A stretch of 64,000 nt of DNA from Lichenihabitans psoromatis (GTDB lineage: Bacteria; Pseudomonadota; Alphaproteobacteria; Rhizobiales; Beijerinckiaceae), in the NCBI RefSeq assembly GCF_004323635.1, contig NZ_CP036515.1, positions 2,791,501-2,855,500 of the forward strand, read 5' to 3'. A model generated the notes under the pieces. It searched no databases and was not told where the DNA came from. It saw nothing but the letters and a program-made list of their open reading frames with translations. The translations under genes and the position numbers were made by a program. Positions 27,392 through 36,754 of the stretch are shown here, piece after piece (position 1 is the first letter of the stretch; each line of letters begins with the position of its first letter).

Positions 27392-28120
27392 TTAATGATG
27401 CAAGATCCGGCTCAGGAACGTCTTGGCACGCGGCGACGCCGTGTCGCCAAAGAAGGCGGCGGTGGGTCGGTCCTCGACGATGACGCCGCCGTCGATGAAG
27501 ATGACGCGGTGGGCGACGCGACGGGCAAAGCCCATTTCATGCGTCACGCACATCATGGTCATGCCATCGCGCGCAAGCGCAGTCATGACGTCGAGCACCT
27601 CGGAGATCATCTCCGGATCGAGAGCGGACGTCGGCTCGTCGAACAGCATGGCCAGCGGGTCCATAGCGAGCGCGCGTGCGATAGCGACGCGTTGCTGCTG
27701 GCCACCCGAAAGCCGACCTGGATATTTGGCCGCATGATCGGCCAGGCCGACGCGATCGAGCAGCGCCAATGCCTTGCGTCGTGCGAGGTCTGAACTCCGG
27801 CCCAGGACCTTCATGGGTGCGAGCGTGAGATTGTCGATGATCGTGAGGTGAGGAAAGAGCTCGAAGCTCTGGAACACCATGCCGATCCGGGTCCTCAAGC
27901 CCGGCAGATCCGTCGACGGATCGCCGACCGAGATGCCGTCGACCAGGATCGTGCCTTCGTCGAACGGCTCCAGCGCATTCACGCATTTGATGAGCGTCGA
28001 TTTGCCCGAGCCCGAGGGGCCGCACACGACCACGACCTCGCCTTTGGCGACATTTGTCGAGCAGCCCTTCAGCACCGTCGTGGCGCCGTAGCGCTTGGTG
28101 AGATTATGGATCTCGATCAT
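27392..28120 (-). CDS. Polar amino-acid ABC transporter ATPase
   Basis: This 242-residue GlnQ/HisP-type ATPase energises import of an amino-acid-like solute. Walker A GPSGSGKST, Q-loop GMVFQSFELFPHLT, signature LSGGQQQRVAIARAL, Walker B MLFDEPTSALDP and the switch His in CVTHEMGFA are all present. The ATG at 28120 has AGGTGG upstream; an upstream extension to 28138 overlaps the preceding gene. It is the last gene of a minus-strand operon with a periplasmic binding protein and a permease. Only one permease gene is present, so the membrane part is probably a homodimer. Confidence 0.93.
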   Translation of the reverse strand: MIEIHNLTKRYGATTVLKGCSTNVAKGEVVVVCGPSGSGKSTLIKCVNALEPFDEGTILVDGISVGDPSTDLPGLRTRIGMVFQSFELFPHLTIIDNLTLAPMKVLGRSSDLARRKALALLDRVGLADHAAKYPGRLSGGQQQRVAIARALAMDPLAMLFDEPTSALDPEMISEVLDVMTALARDGMTMMCVTHEMGFARRVAHRVIFIDGGVIVEDRPTAAFFGDTASPRAKTFLSRILHH

Positions 28121-28127
28121 GGGCCAC

Positions 28128-31019
28128 CTAGCCTTCAAATCGTGCGATGGAAAAGCCCGAAATGTCGCGGTCGGTCGCGCCCCGGCTGATGAGGTCGGCC
28201 GTCATACGACCCATCAGCGGCCCGAGCGTGTAGCCGTTCGACGTCACGGCATGAAAGAGACCGGGCTGGCGCGGGTCCTCGCCGAGGATCGGGGCGCCAT
28301 CGATGTTGATATTCATGGCGGCCCACGAGCGGAGGACGTGCAACTTACGCAAGCCTGGCATCACACGCTGCGCGACCCAAAGATTGCCCTCCAGGCTCGC
28401 CATCCGAGGGCGAGGATGTCCGTGCACGGGGTCGAGCCCGGCCGTCCAACCACCGCCGATCAGGAACGAGCCGTTCGCGGCTTGCTTCAACGTGAGATGG
28501 CGGTCCGCGTGAGCCACGAGGCAGGTGAGGGCGGGCGCGGCCGGTTCCGTGACCACCATCTGCAGGGGCGCCCCATGCACCGGCACATTCAAGCCGAGCA
28601 TTCGCCCGATGGTCGAGGCAAATGCCCCAGCCGCGTTGACGATCCGAGGGGCCGTGACGGTGCCACGCGACGTCCCGATCCGAAACCCTTGCTGGTTTCG
28701 TGTAATGTGGGTGACGGCCGCGCGGCGCTCCACCCGAGCGCCCGCCTCGAGTGCGGCCGCAAGGATGCCCTGCGTGGCGACCAGAGGATTGATCTTCCCT
28801 TCGTCCGGACAGAAGGCAGCCCCCACAAAATCGTCGGCGAGTGCGGGTTCGAGCCGCCGGAGATCGGCGGCCGTGATGACGTCGCAGGTGACGCCGTGTT
28901 GGCGCTCGACCCGCGTCTTGGCGTTCAGAAAGGCGAGATCGCGCTCGGTCTCCGCCACCATCAATCCGCCGGTGCGCTTGATCTCGAAGTCGACCCCAAG
29001 CTCGCGTTCGAGCGCCATCCAAAGCGCGATGGAGTCGCGCTGCAGCGGCAATGTCCGGGCCGCGGGGGCGCCGCCCGCTTCGGCCCGGGCCCCATGGTCG
29101 AACGACAGCAATTGGCCATGCAGGCTGCCGGCATTGCCGCCCGACGCAAGGCTGTTCGGCTCCGCGCGGTCGAGCACCAGCACGTCGTGCCCCGCACGGG
29201 CCAGAAAGAGAGCCGTCGCAAGGCCCACGATGCCGGCTCCGATCACGACCACGTCGGCGTGAAGGTCGCCGTGGAGCTCGACCGACGCGGGGCCGGGAAT
29301 CCAGTCCGGCAGCATGTTGCGCGTGTGGCCGCCCCATTCGGGCTTTTCGAGCGCCAGAGCCGCAAGCGGGACGGGGCGAAGCGGCATCTGCGGCGCAAAG
29401 GCGGCGCGTTCGTCCGGATGGGTGCCGACGAGCCGCTGGAGATGTTCGGCGCAGTAACGGCCCTGGCAGCGTCCCATGCCGGCGCGCGTGAGGCGTTTCA
29501 GCGTGGCGAGGTCGGTCACGTCATGGTCGACGATCGCGCGCTCCAGCGTGCCACGCGTAAGAGATTCGCAGCGGCAGACGATCGTCTCGCTTGTGGCGCG
29601 CGACAGGCCAGGCGGCTCGGCGGCGAACAGAGCCCAGAGGTGGCGCTGGAAGGTCGCGGCGCGCGCGAGGCGCTTGATCACAGGCTGGTCGTCGGCCGAC
29701 ACGGCAAAGCCGAGTTGTCGCGCTGCGGCCCGACCCGCCAGCAATCCCTGCTGGCTCGCCATCGCGGCGCCCCCGAACCGGCCCGCTTCGCCGACCACCA
29801 GGATATCGGCTTGTGATGTCGTTCCGGTGAAATCGTGGACAAGGCTGAGTTCATGGCTGCCATCGGCTTCGTATCGGCATCCGAGCAGACGCGGCAAGTC
29901 GTGCGAGGGGCGGAACCCCTCGCCGATGGCGACGAGATCCACCGGGATGAGACGTGGCGCTGGGGCGCCTTGCGTCGACACCGCGATCTGTTTGACGCGA
30001 TCTGTGCCCCTGGCCTCGATCACCCGGCTGCTCCACAAAACCGGACGACCTGCCCGGCGCAGCGCCGCGATCTGGCGCAGGCCGGCGCTGGCGAGCGTGG
30101 GGCCTGCACGTAGCAGCGCTGCCGCCTCGCGCGGGCGCGTCCAAGGCGGCGGTGCGGCCTCGATGACAGCGACCGGCGTCACGCCCCGACGGAGCAATTC
30201 GGCCGCGACTTGGAGGTTCAACGGGCCGTTGCCGGCGATGGCGATCCGCATGGGGGGAACGAAGCCGTCGCTCCTCAAAAGCGTTTGCAGTGCGCCGGTC
30301 GTCATGATGCCCGGCAGGGTCCAGCCGGGAAGGATCGGGGCCGCTTCAAAGGCTCCTGTGGCCACGATCAACCGGCGTGGCCGAATGCGCCTCGCGACGG
30401 CGTCGACGATGCATCCGATGACGAGGCCGCCGGACGCGTCGCGTTCGCCACCCCAGACGATGCCGCCGGATTGGAGATCGACGCCGGCGGCCCGAACGCG
30501 CGCGATCAAAACGGCCCCATCGCGAGCCTGCTGATCCACCGGATTGGCGGGGTGCGTGGCGGGTTGCTTGTAGTACTGGCCGCCCGGCGCGGGACGCTCG
30601 TCGATGAGCAGAACCGTCGCGCCTGCCGCCCGCGCACTTTCGGCTGCGGCGAGACCGGCCGGACCGGCGCCGACCACCAGAATGTCGACGGCGATCTCGG
30701 AGAAGCTCTCAGGGGGTTCCGTGAGAGACGACAGCGTATCCGACCGGATGTCGGGCAATTGCGGCTGGCCACCAAGGCGCATGCCGTCCCGCGCCTTGGT
30801 CAGGCAGGCGCGCTGACCGGCTCGGCCATCCACGCTCACCAGACAATCGTGGCAAACCCCCATCCCGCAAAATGGCCCGCGCGGCGTTCCGTCCCGGCCG
30901 AGGCCGTGCGCCATGGCGCCACTTGCCAAGATCGCCGCAGCGATACTCTCGCCCGGGACAGCAAAGAGCGGCGCTCCATCGAGCGTCATCCGCCAGATGG
31001 CGCCACGCCTATGCGGCAT
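28128..31019 (-). CDS. Three-module fusion: [2Fe-2S] / FAD-NAD / BFD-like / DAO oxidoreductase
   Basis: This 963-residue protein joins parts that are usually separate subunits. Residues about 10-90 form a ferredoxin-like domain with cysteines at 51, 56, 59 and 72. A pyridine-nucleotide-disulfide-type FAD domain follows (DILVVGAGPAGLAAAE), then a BFD-like [2Fe-2S] module (IVCRCESLTRGTLE, GRCQGRYCAEHL). The C-terminal half from about residue 590 is a DAO-type FAD oxidoreductase (VVVIGAGIVGLATALFL). The same three modules occur as the separate gamma, alpha and beta subunits of heteromeric D-hydroxyproline dehydrogenase and opine oxidases. It overlaps the dapA-like gene by 11 bases. The start at 31019 is uncertain; 30989 is the next choice. 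Substrate is inferred: an imino or opine-type amino acid. Confidence 0.88.
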   Translation of the reverse strand: MPHRRGAIWRMTLDGAPLFAVPGESIAAAILASGAMAHGLGRDGTPRGPFCGMGVCHDCLVSVDGRAGQRACLTKARDGMRLGGQPQLPDIRSDTLSSLTEPPESFSEIAVDILVVGAGPAGLAAAESARAAGATVLLIDERPAPGGQYYKQPATHPANPVDQQARDGAVLIARVRAAGVDLQSGGIVWGGERDASGGLVIGCIVDAVARRIRPRRLIVATGAFEAAPILPGWTLPGIMTTGALQTLLRSDGFVPPMRIAIAGNGPLNLQVAAELLRRGVTPVAVIEAAPPPWTRPREAAALLRAGPTLASAGLRQIAALRRAGRPVLWSSRVIEARGTDRVKQIAVSTQGAPAPRLIPVDLVAIGEGFRPSHDLPRLLGCRYEADGSHELSLVHDFTGTTSQADILVVGEAGRFGGAAMASQQGLLAGRAAARQLGFAVSADDQPVIKRLARAATFQRHLWALFAAEPPGLSRATSETIVCRCESLTRGTLERAIVDHDVTDLATLKRLTRAGMGRCQGRYCAEHLQRLVGTHPDERAAFAPQMPLRPVPLAALALEKPEWGGHTRNMLPDWIPGPASVELHGDLHADVVVIGAGIVGLATALFLARAGHDVLVLDRAEPNSLASGGNAGSLHGQLLSFDHGARAEAGGAPAARTLPLQRDSIALWMALERELGVDFEIKRTGGLMVAETERDLAFLNAKTRVERQHGVTCDVITAADLRRLEPALADDFVGAAFCPDEGKINPLVATQGILAAALEAGARVERRAAVTHITRNQQGFRIGTSRGTVTAPRIVNAAGAFASTIGRMLGLNVPVHGAPLQMVVTEPAAPALTCLVAHADRHLTLKQAANGSFLIGGGWTAGLDPVHGHPRPRMASLEGNLWVAQRVMPGLRKLHVLRSWAAMNINIDGAPILGEDPRQPGLFHAVTSNGYTLGPLMGRMTADLISRGATDRDISGFSIARFEG

Positions 31020-31905
31020 GGGGAAAGGCAAGACCGAAAGTTTCGACCATGACCTTCAGGGCTGCATCCTCGGCTGCCGGGAGCGGCAGGCGCGGGGGGC
31101 GCGGCGGACCGGCCGGCAGGCCCATGTGGCTGAGCAAGGCCTTGGTGGCTGCGACGTAGCGGTGTCCGCCGACGGCCTCGATCAGCGGCAGCCACTTGAG
31201 GTAAAGCGCATGGGCTTCGCGCACCTTGTTGTCGTCAGCCACGAGCGTGAAGAGCCGCGCCAGCGGGCCCGGCGCCACATTGGACGCCACCGCGACCCAA
31301 CCCTCGGCGCCCTCGACGAACGATTCAAAACCGAGAATGCCGCCGAATACCGTCATTCGATCGCCGCAGAGTCTCAGAATGTCGCGCACGCGCGTCACCT
31401 CCAACGTCGATTCCTTGATGTAGCGGCAGTTGTCGATGGCGGCGAGACGCGCGACTAGCCCCGGCTTCAAGTCGACGTTCGAGGTCGCTGGGTTGTTATA
31501 AATCATGATCGGAATGCCGATCGCACGGGCGACGGTGTCATAGTGATGCACGATCTCATCGTCGGTCGGCGTCGAATAGAAAGGTGGGATCACCATAACG
31601 CCGTCGGCGCCGAGGCGCTCGGCTTGCTGGCTCAGGCGCACCGCTTCGCGGGTGTCCTCGGCTCCCGTGCCGATCAACGTCGGGACGCGGCCTGCTGCGG
31701 TGCGGATCACGGTTTCGGCGACGGCGATGCGCTCGTCTTCGGTCAACGAGAGAAATTCGCCTGTCGAGCCGAGCGGGATCAGGCCGTGGATGCCCTCCCG
31801 GATCTGCCACTCGACGAAATGGGCGAGCGCCGCGAGATCGAGCCGACCATCCTCGTGGTTCGGCGTCATCATCACTGTATAGGTGCCGCGAAAGGTTTTG
31901 CTCAT
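31009..31905 (-). CDS. DapA-family lyase/deaminase
   Basis: This 298-residue class I aldolase-fold enzyme of the dihydrodipicolinate synthase family has IPLGSTGEFLSLT, PTLIGTGAEDT, MIYNNPATSNVDL and the Schiff-base Lys in CRYIKEST. The family also includes 1-pyrroline-4-hydroxy-2-carboxylate deaminase, which follows D-hydroxyproline dehydrogenase in hydroxyproline catabolism. The adjoining multi-domain dehydrogenase fits that reaction, so a role in imino-acid breakdown is more likely than lysine synthesis. The exact substrate is inferred from context only. Confidence 0.87.
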   Translation of the reverse strand: MSKTFRGTYTVMMTPNHEDGRLDLAALAHFVEWQIREGIHGLIPLGSTGEFLSLTEDERIAVAETVIRTAAGRVPTLIGTGAEDTREAVRLSQQAERLGADGVMVIPPFYSTPTDDEIVHHYDTVARAIGIPIMIYNNPATSNVDLKPGLVARLAAIDNCRYIKESTLEVTRVRDILRLCGDRMTVFGGILGFESFVEGAEGWVAVASNVAPGPLARLFTLVADDNKVREAHALYLKWLPLIEAVGGHRYVAATKALLSHMGLPAGPPRPPRLPLPAAEDAALKVMVETFGLAFPHAA

Positions 31906-31947
31906 CGTCTTGGATCCCGGGCGTTTCCGCGCCCCATCTCAGGAAGG

Positions 31948-32637
31948 TCAGGCGCCCGCGCCCGTCGGCGGCGCGTCCGCGCGGCCGGCATATAGCTCGA
32001 GCCGGCGCTGCACGAGTTGCCAGGCGGTGGTCATGACGAGGTAGTAGAGCGCCGCAACCGTGAAGAGCTCCAGCACCTCGAATTTTTCCTGAATCAGCAA
32101 TTGGGTCCGGCGCAACAGCTCCTCCATCGAAATGACGGACGTGATCGACGTGGTCTTGAGCAAGCCGTTCACTGAATTGCCGAGCGGCGGGAGAATGATG
32201 CGGAACGCCTGCGGCAGCACGATATGCTGCATGATCTGCCGCTCTTTCATGCCGAGCGCACGGGCCGCTCGCACCTGGCCTTGTGGTACGGCGCCAATGC
32301 CGGCCCGAATGATTTCGGCCAGATAGGCCGCCTCGTTGAGCGACAGACCGATGAGGGCCGATTGGATCACGCCGAACTTGATCCCGAGTTGCGGCAGACC
32401 GGTATAGATGACGATCAGTTGCACCAGGAGCGGCGTGCCGCGAAACAGCCAGACGTAGAAGCCAGCCGGCGCCGACACGGGAAGCACGCGAGAGCGGCGC
32501 ATCATGGCGAGCACGAACCCGAGCGCCAGACCGCACACCATGGAAACGGCTGTCAGCCATAAGGTCGCCCACGCTCCGGCGAGGATGTAGGGATTGACGA
32601 GATACTCGAAAAATCCCGACCAGTCCCAGGCGTTCAT
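31948..32637 (-). CDS. Polar amino-acid ABC transporter permease
   Basis: This 229-residue HisM/GlnP-type permease has about five transmembrane helices and the cytoplasmic EAA loop EAAYLAEIIRAGIGAVPQGQ, followed by RAARALGM, where the ATPase docks. The frame is open to 32724, but MNAWDWSGFFEYL is the sensible start, with GGAG 12 bases upstream. It lies between the binding protein and the DapA-family gene in the same operon. Confidence 0.92.
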   Translation of the reverse strand: MNAWDWSGFFEYLVNPYILAGAWATLWLTAVSMVCGLALGFVLAMMRRSRVLPVSAPAGFYVWLFRGTPLLVQLIVIYTGLPQLGIKFGVIQSALIGLSLNEAAYLAEIIRAGIGAVPQGQVRAARALGMKERQIMQHIVLPQAFRIILPPLGNSVNGLLKTTSITSVISMEELLRRTQLLIQEKFEVLELFTVAALYYLVMTTAWQLVQRRLELYAGRADAPPTGAGA

Positions 32638-32671
32638 GCGTTGCCGATCTCCGATCGCAGGGTTGGCTCGT

Positions 32672-33502
32672 TCAGGTCGCCGGACCCTGCACCGCAAGGG
32701 CGCCAGCGGGCGCCACCACGCCATAGCGGTCGAACAGCGTCTTGTAGCTGCCGTCCTTCTGCATATCGTCCAGCACCTTCAACACGGCATCGGCCAGGGG
32801 CTTGCTCTTGAAGGCTAGCGCTACCGGCGTCGGGTAGAGGCCCGAAATGGCACGTTTAAAGTCGCCACGATCGGCATAATCCTTGGCGACGCCATCGATC
32901 GACACCACGGCTTCCACCTGGCCGGCCCGGAGCGCCTGATAGGCCAGCGCGAAGGAGTCGAAGGTGAGGATCGTCAGGCCCTTGCCGCCGGTGCGCTTCA
33001 ATTCGGCGTCGATGGCTTTGGCCTTGCCCTCCTCGAAACCGCCAATCTCCACGCCGACCGTCTTGCCTTCCAGATCCTCGAGTTTGCTGATGGGAGCTTT
33101 CGAGGTAGGCGGAACCGAAATGCTGATGGCCTGCATCTCATAAGGGATCATCTGCATCAGCTTGGCGCGCTCGGGCGTGAAGAAGATGCCCGTGTTGATC
33201 ATGTCCCAGCGTCCGCCCTTGAGGCCGGGAACCATCGCGTCGAACTCGATTTTCACAAATTCGGGCGTGAGACACAGACGCTTGGCGATCTCTTTGCCAA
33301 GCTCGATCCGCATGCCGACGAGCTGGCCGGTCTTGTCGACATATTGCAGCGGCGGCAGCGTCGGATTGGTCGACATCACCAAGGTGCCGGGCTTGATCAG
33401 ATCGGAGGTCGCCACCGGCGACGTGCAATCGGCGGCCCAGGCCGCTCCCGAGAGCAGGGATGCCGCCAAAAAAGGCAGAAGCAAGCGAGCGAAACGGACC
33501 AT
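32672..33502 (-). CDS. Amino-acid ABC transporter substrate-binding protein
   Basis: This 276-residue periplasmic protein of SBP family 3 has a Sec signal ending SGAAWA, then CTSPVATSDLIKPGTLVM. The hallmark segments TLPPLQYVDKTGQLVGMRIEL, VEIGGFEEGKA and VVSIDGVAKDYA are present. GAGGGG precedes the ATG at 33502. It is the first gene of the importer operon, and a palindrome 34 bases upstream may bind the divergent GntR regulator. Ligand unknown; the neighbouring enzymes suggest a proline-like or opine-like compound. Confidence 0.93.
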   Translation of the reverse strand: MVRFARLLLPFLAASLLSGAAWAADCTSPVATSDLIKPGTLVMSTNPTLPPLQYVDKTGQLVGMRIELGKEIAKRLCLTPEFVKIEFDAMVPGLKGGRWDMINTGIFFTPERAKLMQMIPYEMQAISISVPPTSKAPISKLEDLEGKTVGVEIGGFEEGKAKAIDAELKRTGGKGLTILTFDSFALAYQALRAGQVEAVVSIDGVAKDYADRGDFKRAISGLYPTPVALAFKSKPLADAVLKVLDDMQKDGSYKTLFDRYGVVAPAGALAVQGPAT

Positions 33503-33535
33503 CGAACATCCCCTCGAATTTTGAACTCATCAACG

Positions 33536-33552
33536 GTATACAATTGGAATAC
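33536..33552. promoter_or_regulatory. GTAT-N9-ATAC palindrome, candidate GntR operator
   Basis: The 17-bp GTATACAATTGGAATAC is an imperfect dyad between the divergent binding-protein and GntR genes. FCD-type GntR regulators often bind short AT-rich dyads of this kind. It is the only such element in the 177-base interval. Confidence 0.5.
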
Positions 33553-33679
33553 TGTTTGGCAAGTTGAGAAAGCGAGGCGGCGCTCGATTGCAAGTTTCCG
33601 TCTTGTGCTTGCTCCGATTTGCCGATGGCCCGTAAGGAAGTCCGATGTTCGCCCGACCTCTCTGTTTCCCTTGGTTCGT

Positions 33680-34330
33680 ATGAGTTTGCCCGACTTTAAA
33701 CCGAGCCCGTTGAACCTCGGAAACCTCGCCTACGAGGCGCTCTCTGACATGATCCGCCACAAGCGCCTGCGCGGCGGCGACGTGATCGTGGAGGCGCGCT
33801 TGGCGGAGACCATCGGGGTTTCGCGCACACCGCTTCGCGAGGCGCTGCAACGGCTCGAGGGCGAGGGGATGGTCGAGAAGACCGGTGGACGCTCCTATTG
33901 TGTGCGCCGGGTGGACCTCGTCGAATATTTGAAGAGCCTCAAGGTGCGCGAGATTTTGGAGCCCGAGGCCGCGGCGCTGGCTGTCGACCACATCCCAGGC
34001 GTGCGGCTTGCTGCCGTGCGGCAGGAAACGCTGCAGATGCTCGAAGCCACCACCTACCACACCGACGCGCATTGGCGCTCGGACGACAACCTGCACAATA
34101 TGTTCATCGACGGCTCGGGGAACGAGGTGATGGCCCGCATCCTTCGGCAGTTGCGAGCGACGACGCGATTATTCGAGATCGACCGGCTGAAAGAGCGCTT
34201 GAAGCCCGACTCGCGTGAGCATCTCGTCATCGTGGATGCGCTGATCGCCGGCGATGCAGGCGCGGTCCGTGAGGCGGTGACGATCCATATCCGCAGCCTC
34301 ATCGATTTCGCGCTTGCGGCCCTCCGGTAG
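33680..34330 (+). CDS. GntR-family (FCD) transcriptional regulator
   Basis: This 216-residue regulator has an N-terminal winged HTH (LAYEALSDMIRHKRLRGGD, ARLAETIGVSRTPLREALQRLE) and an all-helical FCD ligand domain with metal-binding-type histidines (HNMFID, REHLVIVDAL). The frame is open far upstream, but MSLPDFKPSPLNL at 33680 is the natural start. It is divergent from the amino-acid importer and oxidoreductase operon and probably represses it until substrate arrives. Confidence 0.92.
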   Translation: MSLPDFKPSPLNLGNLAYEALSDMIRHKRLRGGDVIVEARLAETIGVSRTPLREALQRLEGEGMVEKTGGRSYCVRRVDLVEYLKSLKVREILEPEAAALAVDHIPGVRLAAVRQETLQMLEATTYHTDAHWRSDDNLHNMFIDGSGNEVMARILRQLRATTRLFEIDRLKERLKPDSREHLVIVDALIAGDAGAVREAVTIHIRSLIDFALAALR

Positions 34331-34749
34331 CGCTGTTCAGGCGTGAGACGAGAGGGGCACGGCGGAGCGGTCTAACCATTGACTTGCATCGCGGCAGTGA
34401 CATGTCTGGTTTTGCAAATGCGGTCGGTCGGACAGTCGAGCTCGTTCAATAAGCGAAGCCAAAAAGCCGGCTCTCCCAAACAGCAATCGATACATTTTGT
34501 CGACGCCGGGCCCCAAGAACTTTCGGACGTCATGCACGTTGAGCGATGCGCGAGCGGGCTGCCTTGGCAGCTGGGATCATCTGTCCGAACCGGAGTCCCT
34601 TCCGCTCGCGTACATCAGAGCGGTTCACCGGACGCCACGTGACTGTCGCGATCGGTTGATTCGTCGCCACCCTGGCGCCATTGCACCTGTCGAGCCGCAA
34701 AAGGGCAGGACGTGACCGTTGGCGCGGTTGGAAAAGTCCGAGCGAACGT
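34331..34749. other. Gap between convergent GntR and hydrolase genes
   Basis: About 420 bases without a supported gene. The ORFs on both strands are short and lack ribosome sites. No clear terminator with a T-run was found. Confidence 0.4.
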
Positions 34750-35820
34750 TTACGCCTGATGGGCTGCATCCCGTATGGCGTCAGCAAAGGCTGCCGGCGC
34801 CTCTTGTGGTAAGTTGTGCCCGATGCCGCCACGGATCAGGCGGTGGGCATAAGGTCCGGTATATTTGGCGGCATAGCTTGCCGGCTCTGGATGCGGCGCA
34901 CCGTTCGCGTCGCCCTCGATCGTGATCGTCGGAACCGTGATGGCGGGGGCCGATGCGAGACGACTCTCATAGGTTTCATAAAGAGCCTCGCCCTGCGCAA
35001 GACTGAGCCGCCAGCGATAATTATGGATCACGATCGCGACGTGGTCCGGGTTGTCGAAGGCGCGTGCGGTCCTCTCGAACGTGGCGTCGTCGAACCGCCA
35101 GTCGGGTGAAGCGCTCTGCCAGATGAGCCGGGCGAAATCGCGCCGGTTGCGCTCGTATCCCAAACGGCCACGTTCGGTCGCAAAATAAAACTGATACCAC
35201 CAGGCAAGTTCGGCCTTCGGCGGCAGCGGTGCCTCGCTGGCGTGCTGGCTCCCAATCAGATAGCCGCTCACCGAAACCAGTGCTGCACAGCGGCCCGGCC
35301 AGAGCGCCGCGACGACATTTGCTGAACGCGCACCCCAGTCGAAGCCTCCCAAAACCGCCTTCTCGATTTTCATCGCATCCATTAGGGCAATGACATCAAG
35401 GGCGAGAGCAGTCTGCTGGCCGTTGCGGGGCGTGTCGGCGGATAAGAAGCGTGTCGCTCCGTAACCCCGGAGATAGGGAACGATCACGCGATAGCCCTCG
35501 GAAGCGAGCAAGGGCACGACCTCGACGAAACTATGGATGTCGTAGGGCCATCCGTGCAGAAGGATCATCACCGGTCCGTCAGCCGGCCCATCCTCGACGT
35601 AAGCAATGCTGAGCGGACCCGCGTCGATCTGCTTGAGTGGCGGAAACGAGGTCTTGTAACGTGGCACCTCTGAGGATTTGACGGCATGCGCGCTCGTCGT
35701 CGCCTCGGCCGCAAGAGCGCTCTTCGCAACAATTTGCGTCGACGCCATGGTTGCCGCGGTCAACGCCATAAAGCGGCGGCGCTCGACATTCGTCAGAGCG
35801 GGTTTTCTGATCGTGACCAT
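34750..35820 (-). CDS. Exported alpha/beta hydrolase (epoxide-hydrolase-like)
   Basis: This 356-residue protein has a Tat-like leader (VERRRFMALTAATMAS, cleavage near ALAAEA) and an alpha/beta hydrolase fold. ILLHGWPYDIHSF is the oxyanion-hole HGWP motif. VLGGFDWGARSA places an Asp nucleophile in the G-x-D-x-G elbow as in epoxide hydrolases and haloalkane dehalogenases. GIGHNLPQE holds the catalytic His. GGAGG lies 6 bases before the ATG at 35820. It is likely periplasmic. Substrate unknown; SDR and metallo-hydrolase genes follow upstream on the same strand. Confidence 0.88.
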   Translation of the reverse strand: MVTIRKPALTNVERRRFMALTAATMASTQIVAKSALAAEATTSAHAVKSSEVPRYKTSFPPLKQIDAGPLSIAYVEDGPADGPVMILLHGWPYDIHSFVEVVPLLASEGYRVIVPYLRGYGATRFLSADTPRNGQQTALALDVIALMDAMKIEKAVLGGFDWGARSANVVAALWPGRCAALVSVSGYLIGSQHASEAPLPPKAELAWWYQFYFATERGRLGYERNRRDFARLIWQSASPDWRFDDATFERTARAFDNPDHVAIVIHNYRWRLSLAQGEALYETYESRLASAPAITVPTITIEGDANGAPHPEPASYAAKYTGPYAHRLIRGGIGHNLPQEAPAAFADAIRDAAHQA

Positions 35821-35962
35821 GAGCAACCTCCAGAACCATCGTGCCGAGGAGAGCGGCCGCAATGCTCATTTTGATCGGCTTGGATCGGTGGGACTTGATC
35901 ATCCGATGGCTCTTCCGGTTCGCGTGATGCCGAGTTCCAAGTCTTTGCGGTTGAGCCAGTTG

Positions 35963-36712
35963 CTAAATTTGAGCCGCGCCGCCATCGACGAAAAGCTCGC
36001 TTCCGGTGATGAAATTGCTGTCATCGGAGGCGAGGAAGAGCGCCGCGCGTGCGACCTCGTCGACGTTGCCGAGACGAGCCAGGGGCGTTGTCGCTTTGAC
36101 GTAGGCGAGCATCTGCTGATGCGCTTCCTCCGACGTGGCCAGGTCATGCCAACCGGGGGTCGACGTGGCGCCGGGGACGAGCACGTTGATGCGGATCTGA
36201 CGGGGCGCCACGTCAAGGATCCAGCAGCGGGCGAAATTGCGGATCGCCGCCTTGCTGGCGCTGTAGACACTGAAGGCGGGGGTTCCGGTCGTGGCGGCAG
36301 TCGAGCCGGTCAGAATGACGGAGCTGCCATCTTTCAAGAGCGGGAGCGCCGTCTGGACCGTGAAGAGGGTGCCTTTGACATTGATCGAGAATGTTCTGTC
36401 GAAGTGGTCCTCGGAGATGGCTCCAAGGGGGGCAAACTCCCCGCCGCCGGCATTTGCAAAAAGCACATCGATGCGACCGGCCTGGTCACCGACGATCTGA
36501 AACAGGCGATCCAAATCGTCTTGCTTCGAAATATCGCTCTGGATGCCTCGAGCATTCTTCCCGACCTCGGCGACAGCTGCATCGAGTTCTGTCTTGCGGC
36601 GACCGGTCATGAAAACCAACGCGCCCTCTGCTGCAAAGAGCTTTGCGGCAGCTAAACCGATGCCACTATTCGCACCGGTGATCACGGCGACTTTGCCTTG
36701 CAGGCGGTCCAT
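35963..36712 (-). CDS. Short-chain dehydrogenase/reductase
   Basis: This 249-residue classical SDR has TGANSGIG at residues 13-20, NAGGGE near 89, a Ser in TGSTAATTG, and YSASK near 149. It ends with the usual glucose-dehydrogenase-like FVDGGAAQI. NAD(P)-dependent oxidation or reduction of an alcohol/ketone is expected. It sits 142 bases upstream of the exported hydrolase on the same strand. Confidence 0.9.
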   Translation of the reverse strand: MDRLQGKVAVITGANSGIGLAAAKLFAAEGALVFMTGRRKTELDAAVAEVGKNARGIQSDISKQDDLDRLFQIVGDQAGRIDVLFANAGGGEFAPLGAISEDHFDRTFSINVKGTLFTVQTALPLLKDGSSVILTGSTAATTGTPAFSVYSASKAAIRNFARCWILDVAPRQIRINVLVPGATSTPGWHDLATSEEAHQQMLAYVKATTPLARLGNVDEVARAALFLASDDSNFITGSELFVDGGAAQI

Positions 36713-36754
36713 GGTCGTGTCTCCCTCGAGGACTGGTACGCTATTCGGCGAATG

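Noticed and set aside
28095..29816. 573-codon plus-strand frame opposite the oxidoreductase fusion
   Set aside because: Low-complexity shadow; the minus-strand protein has four recognisable modules.
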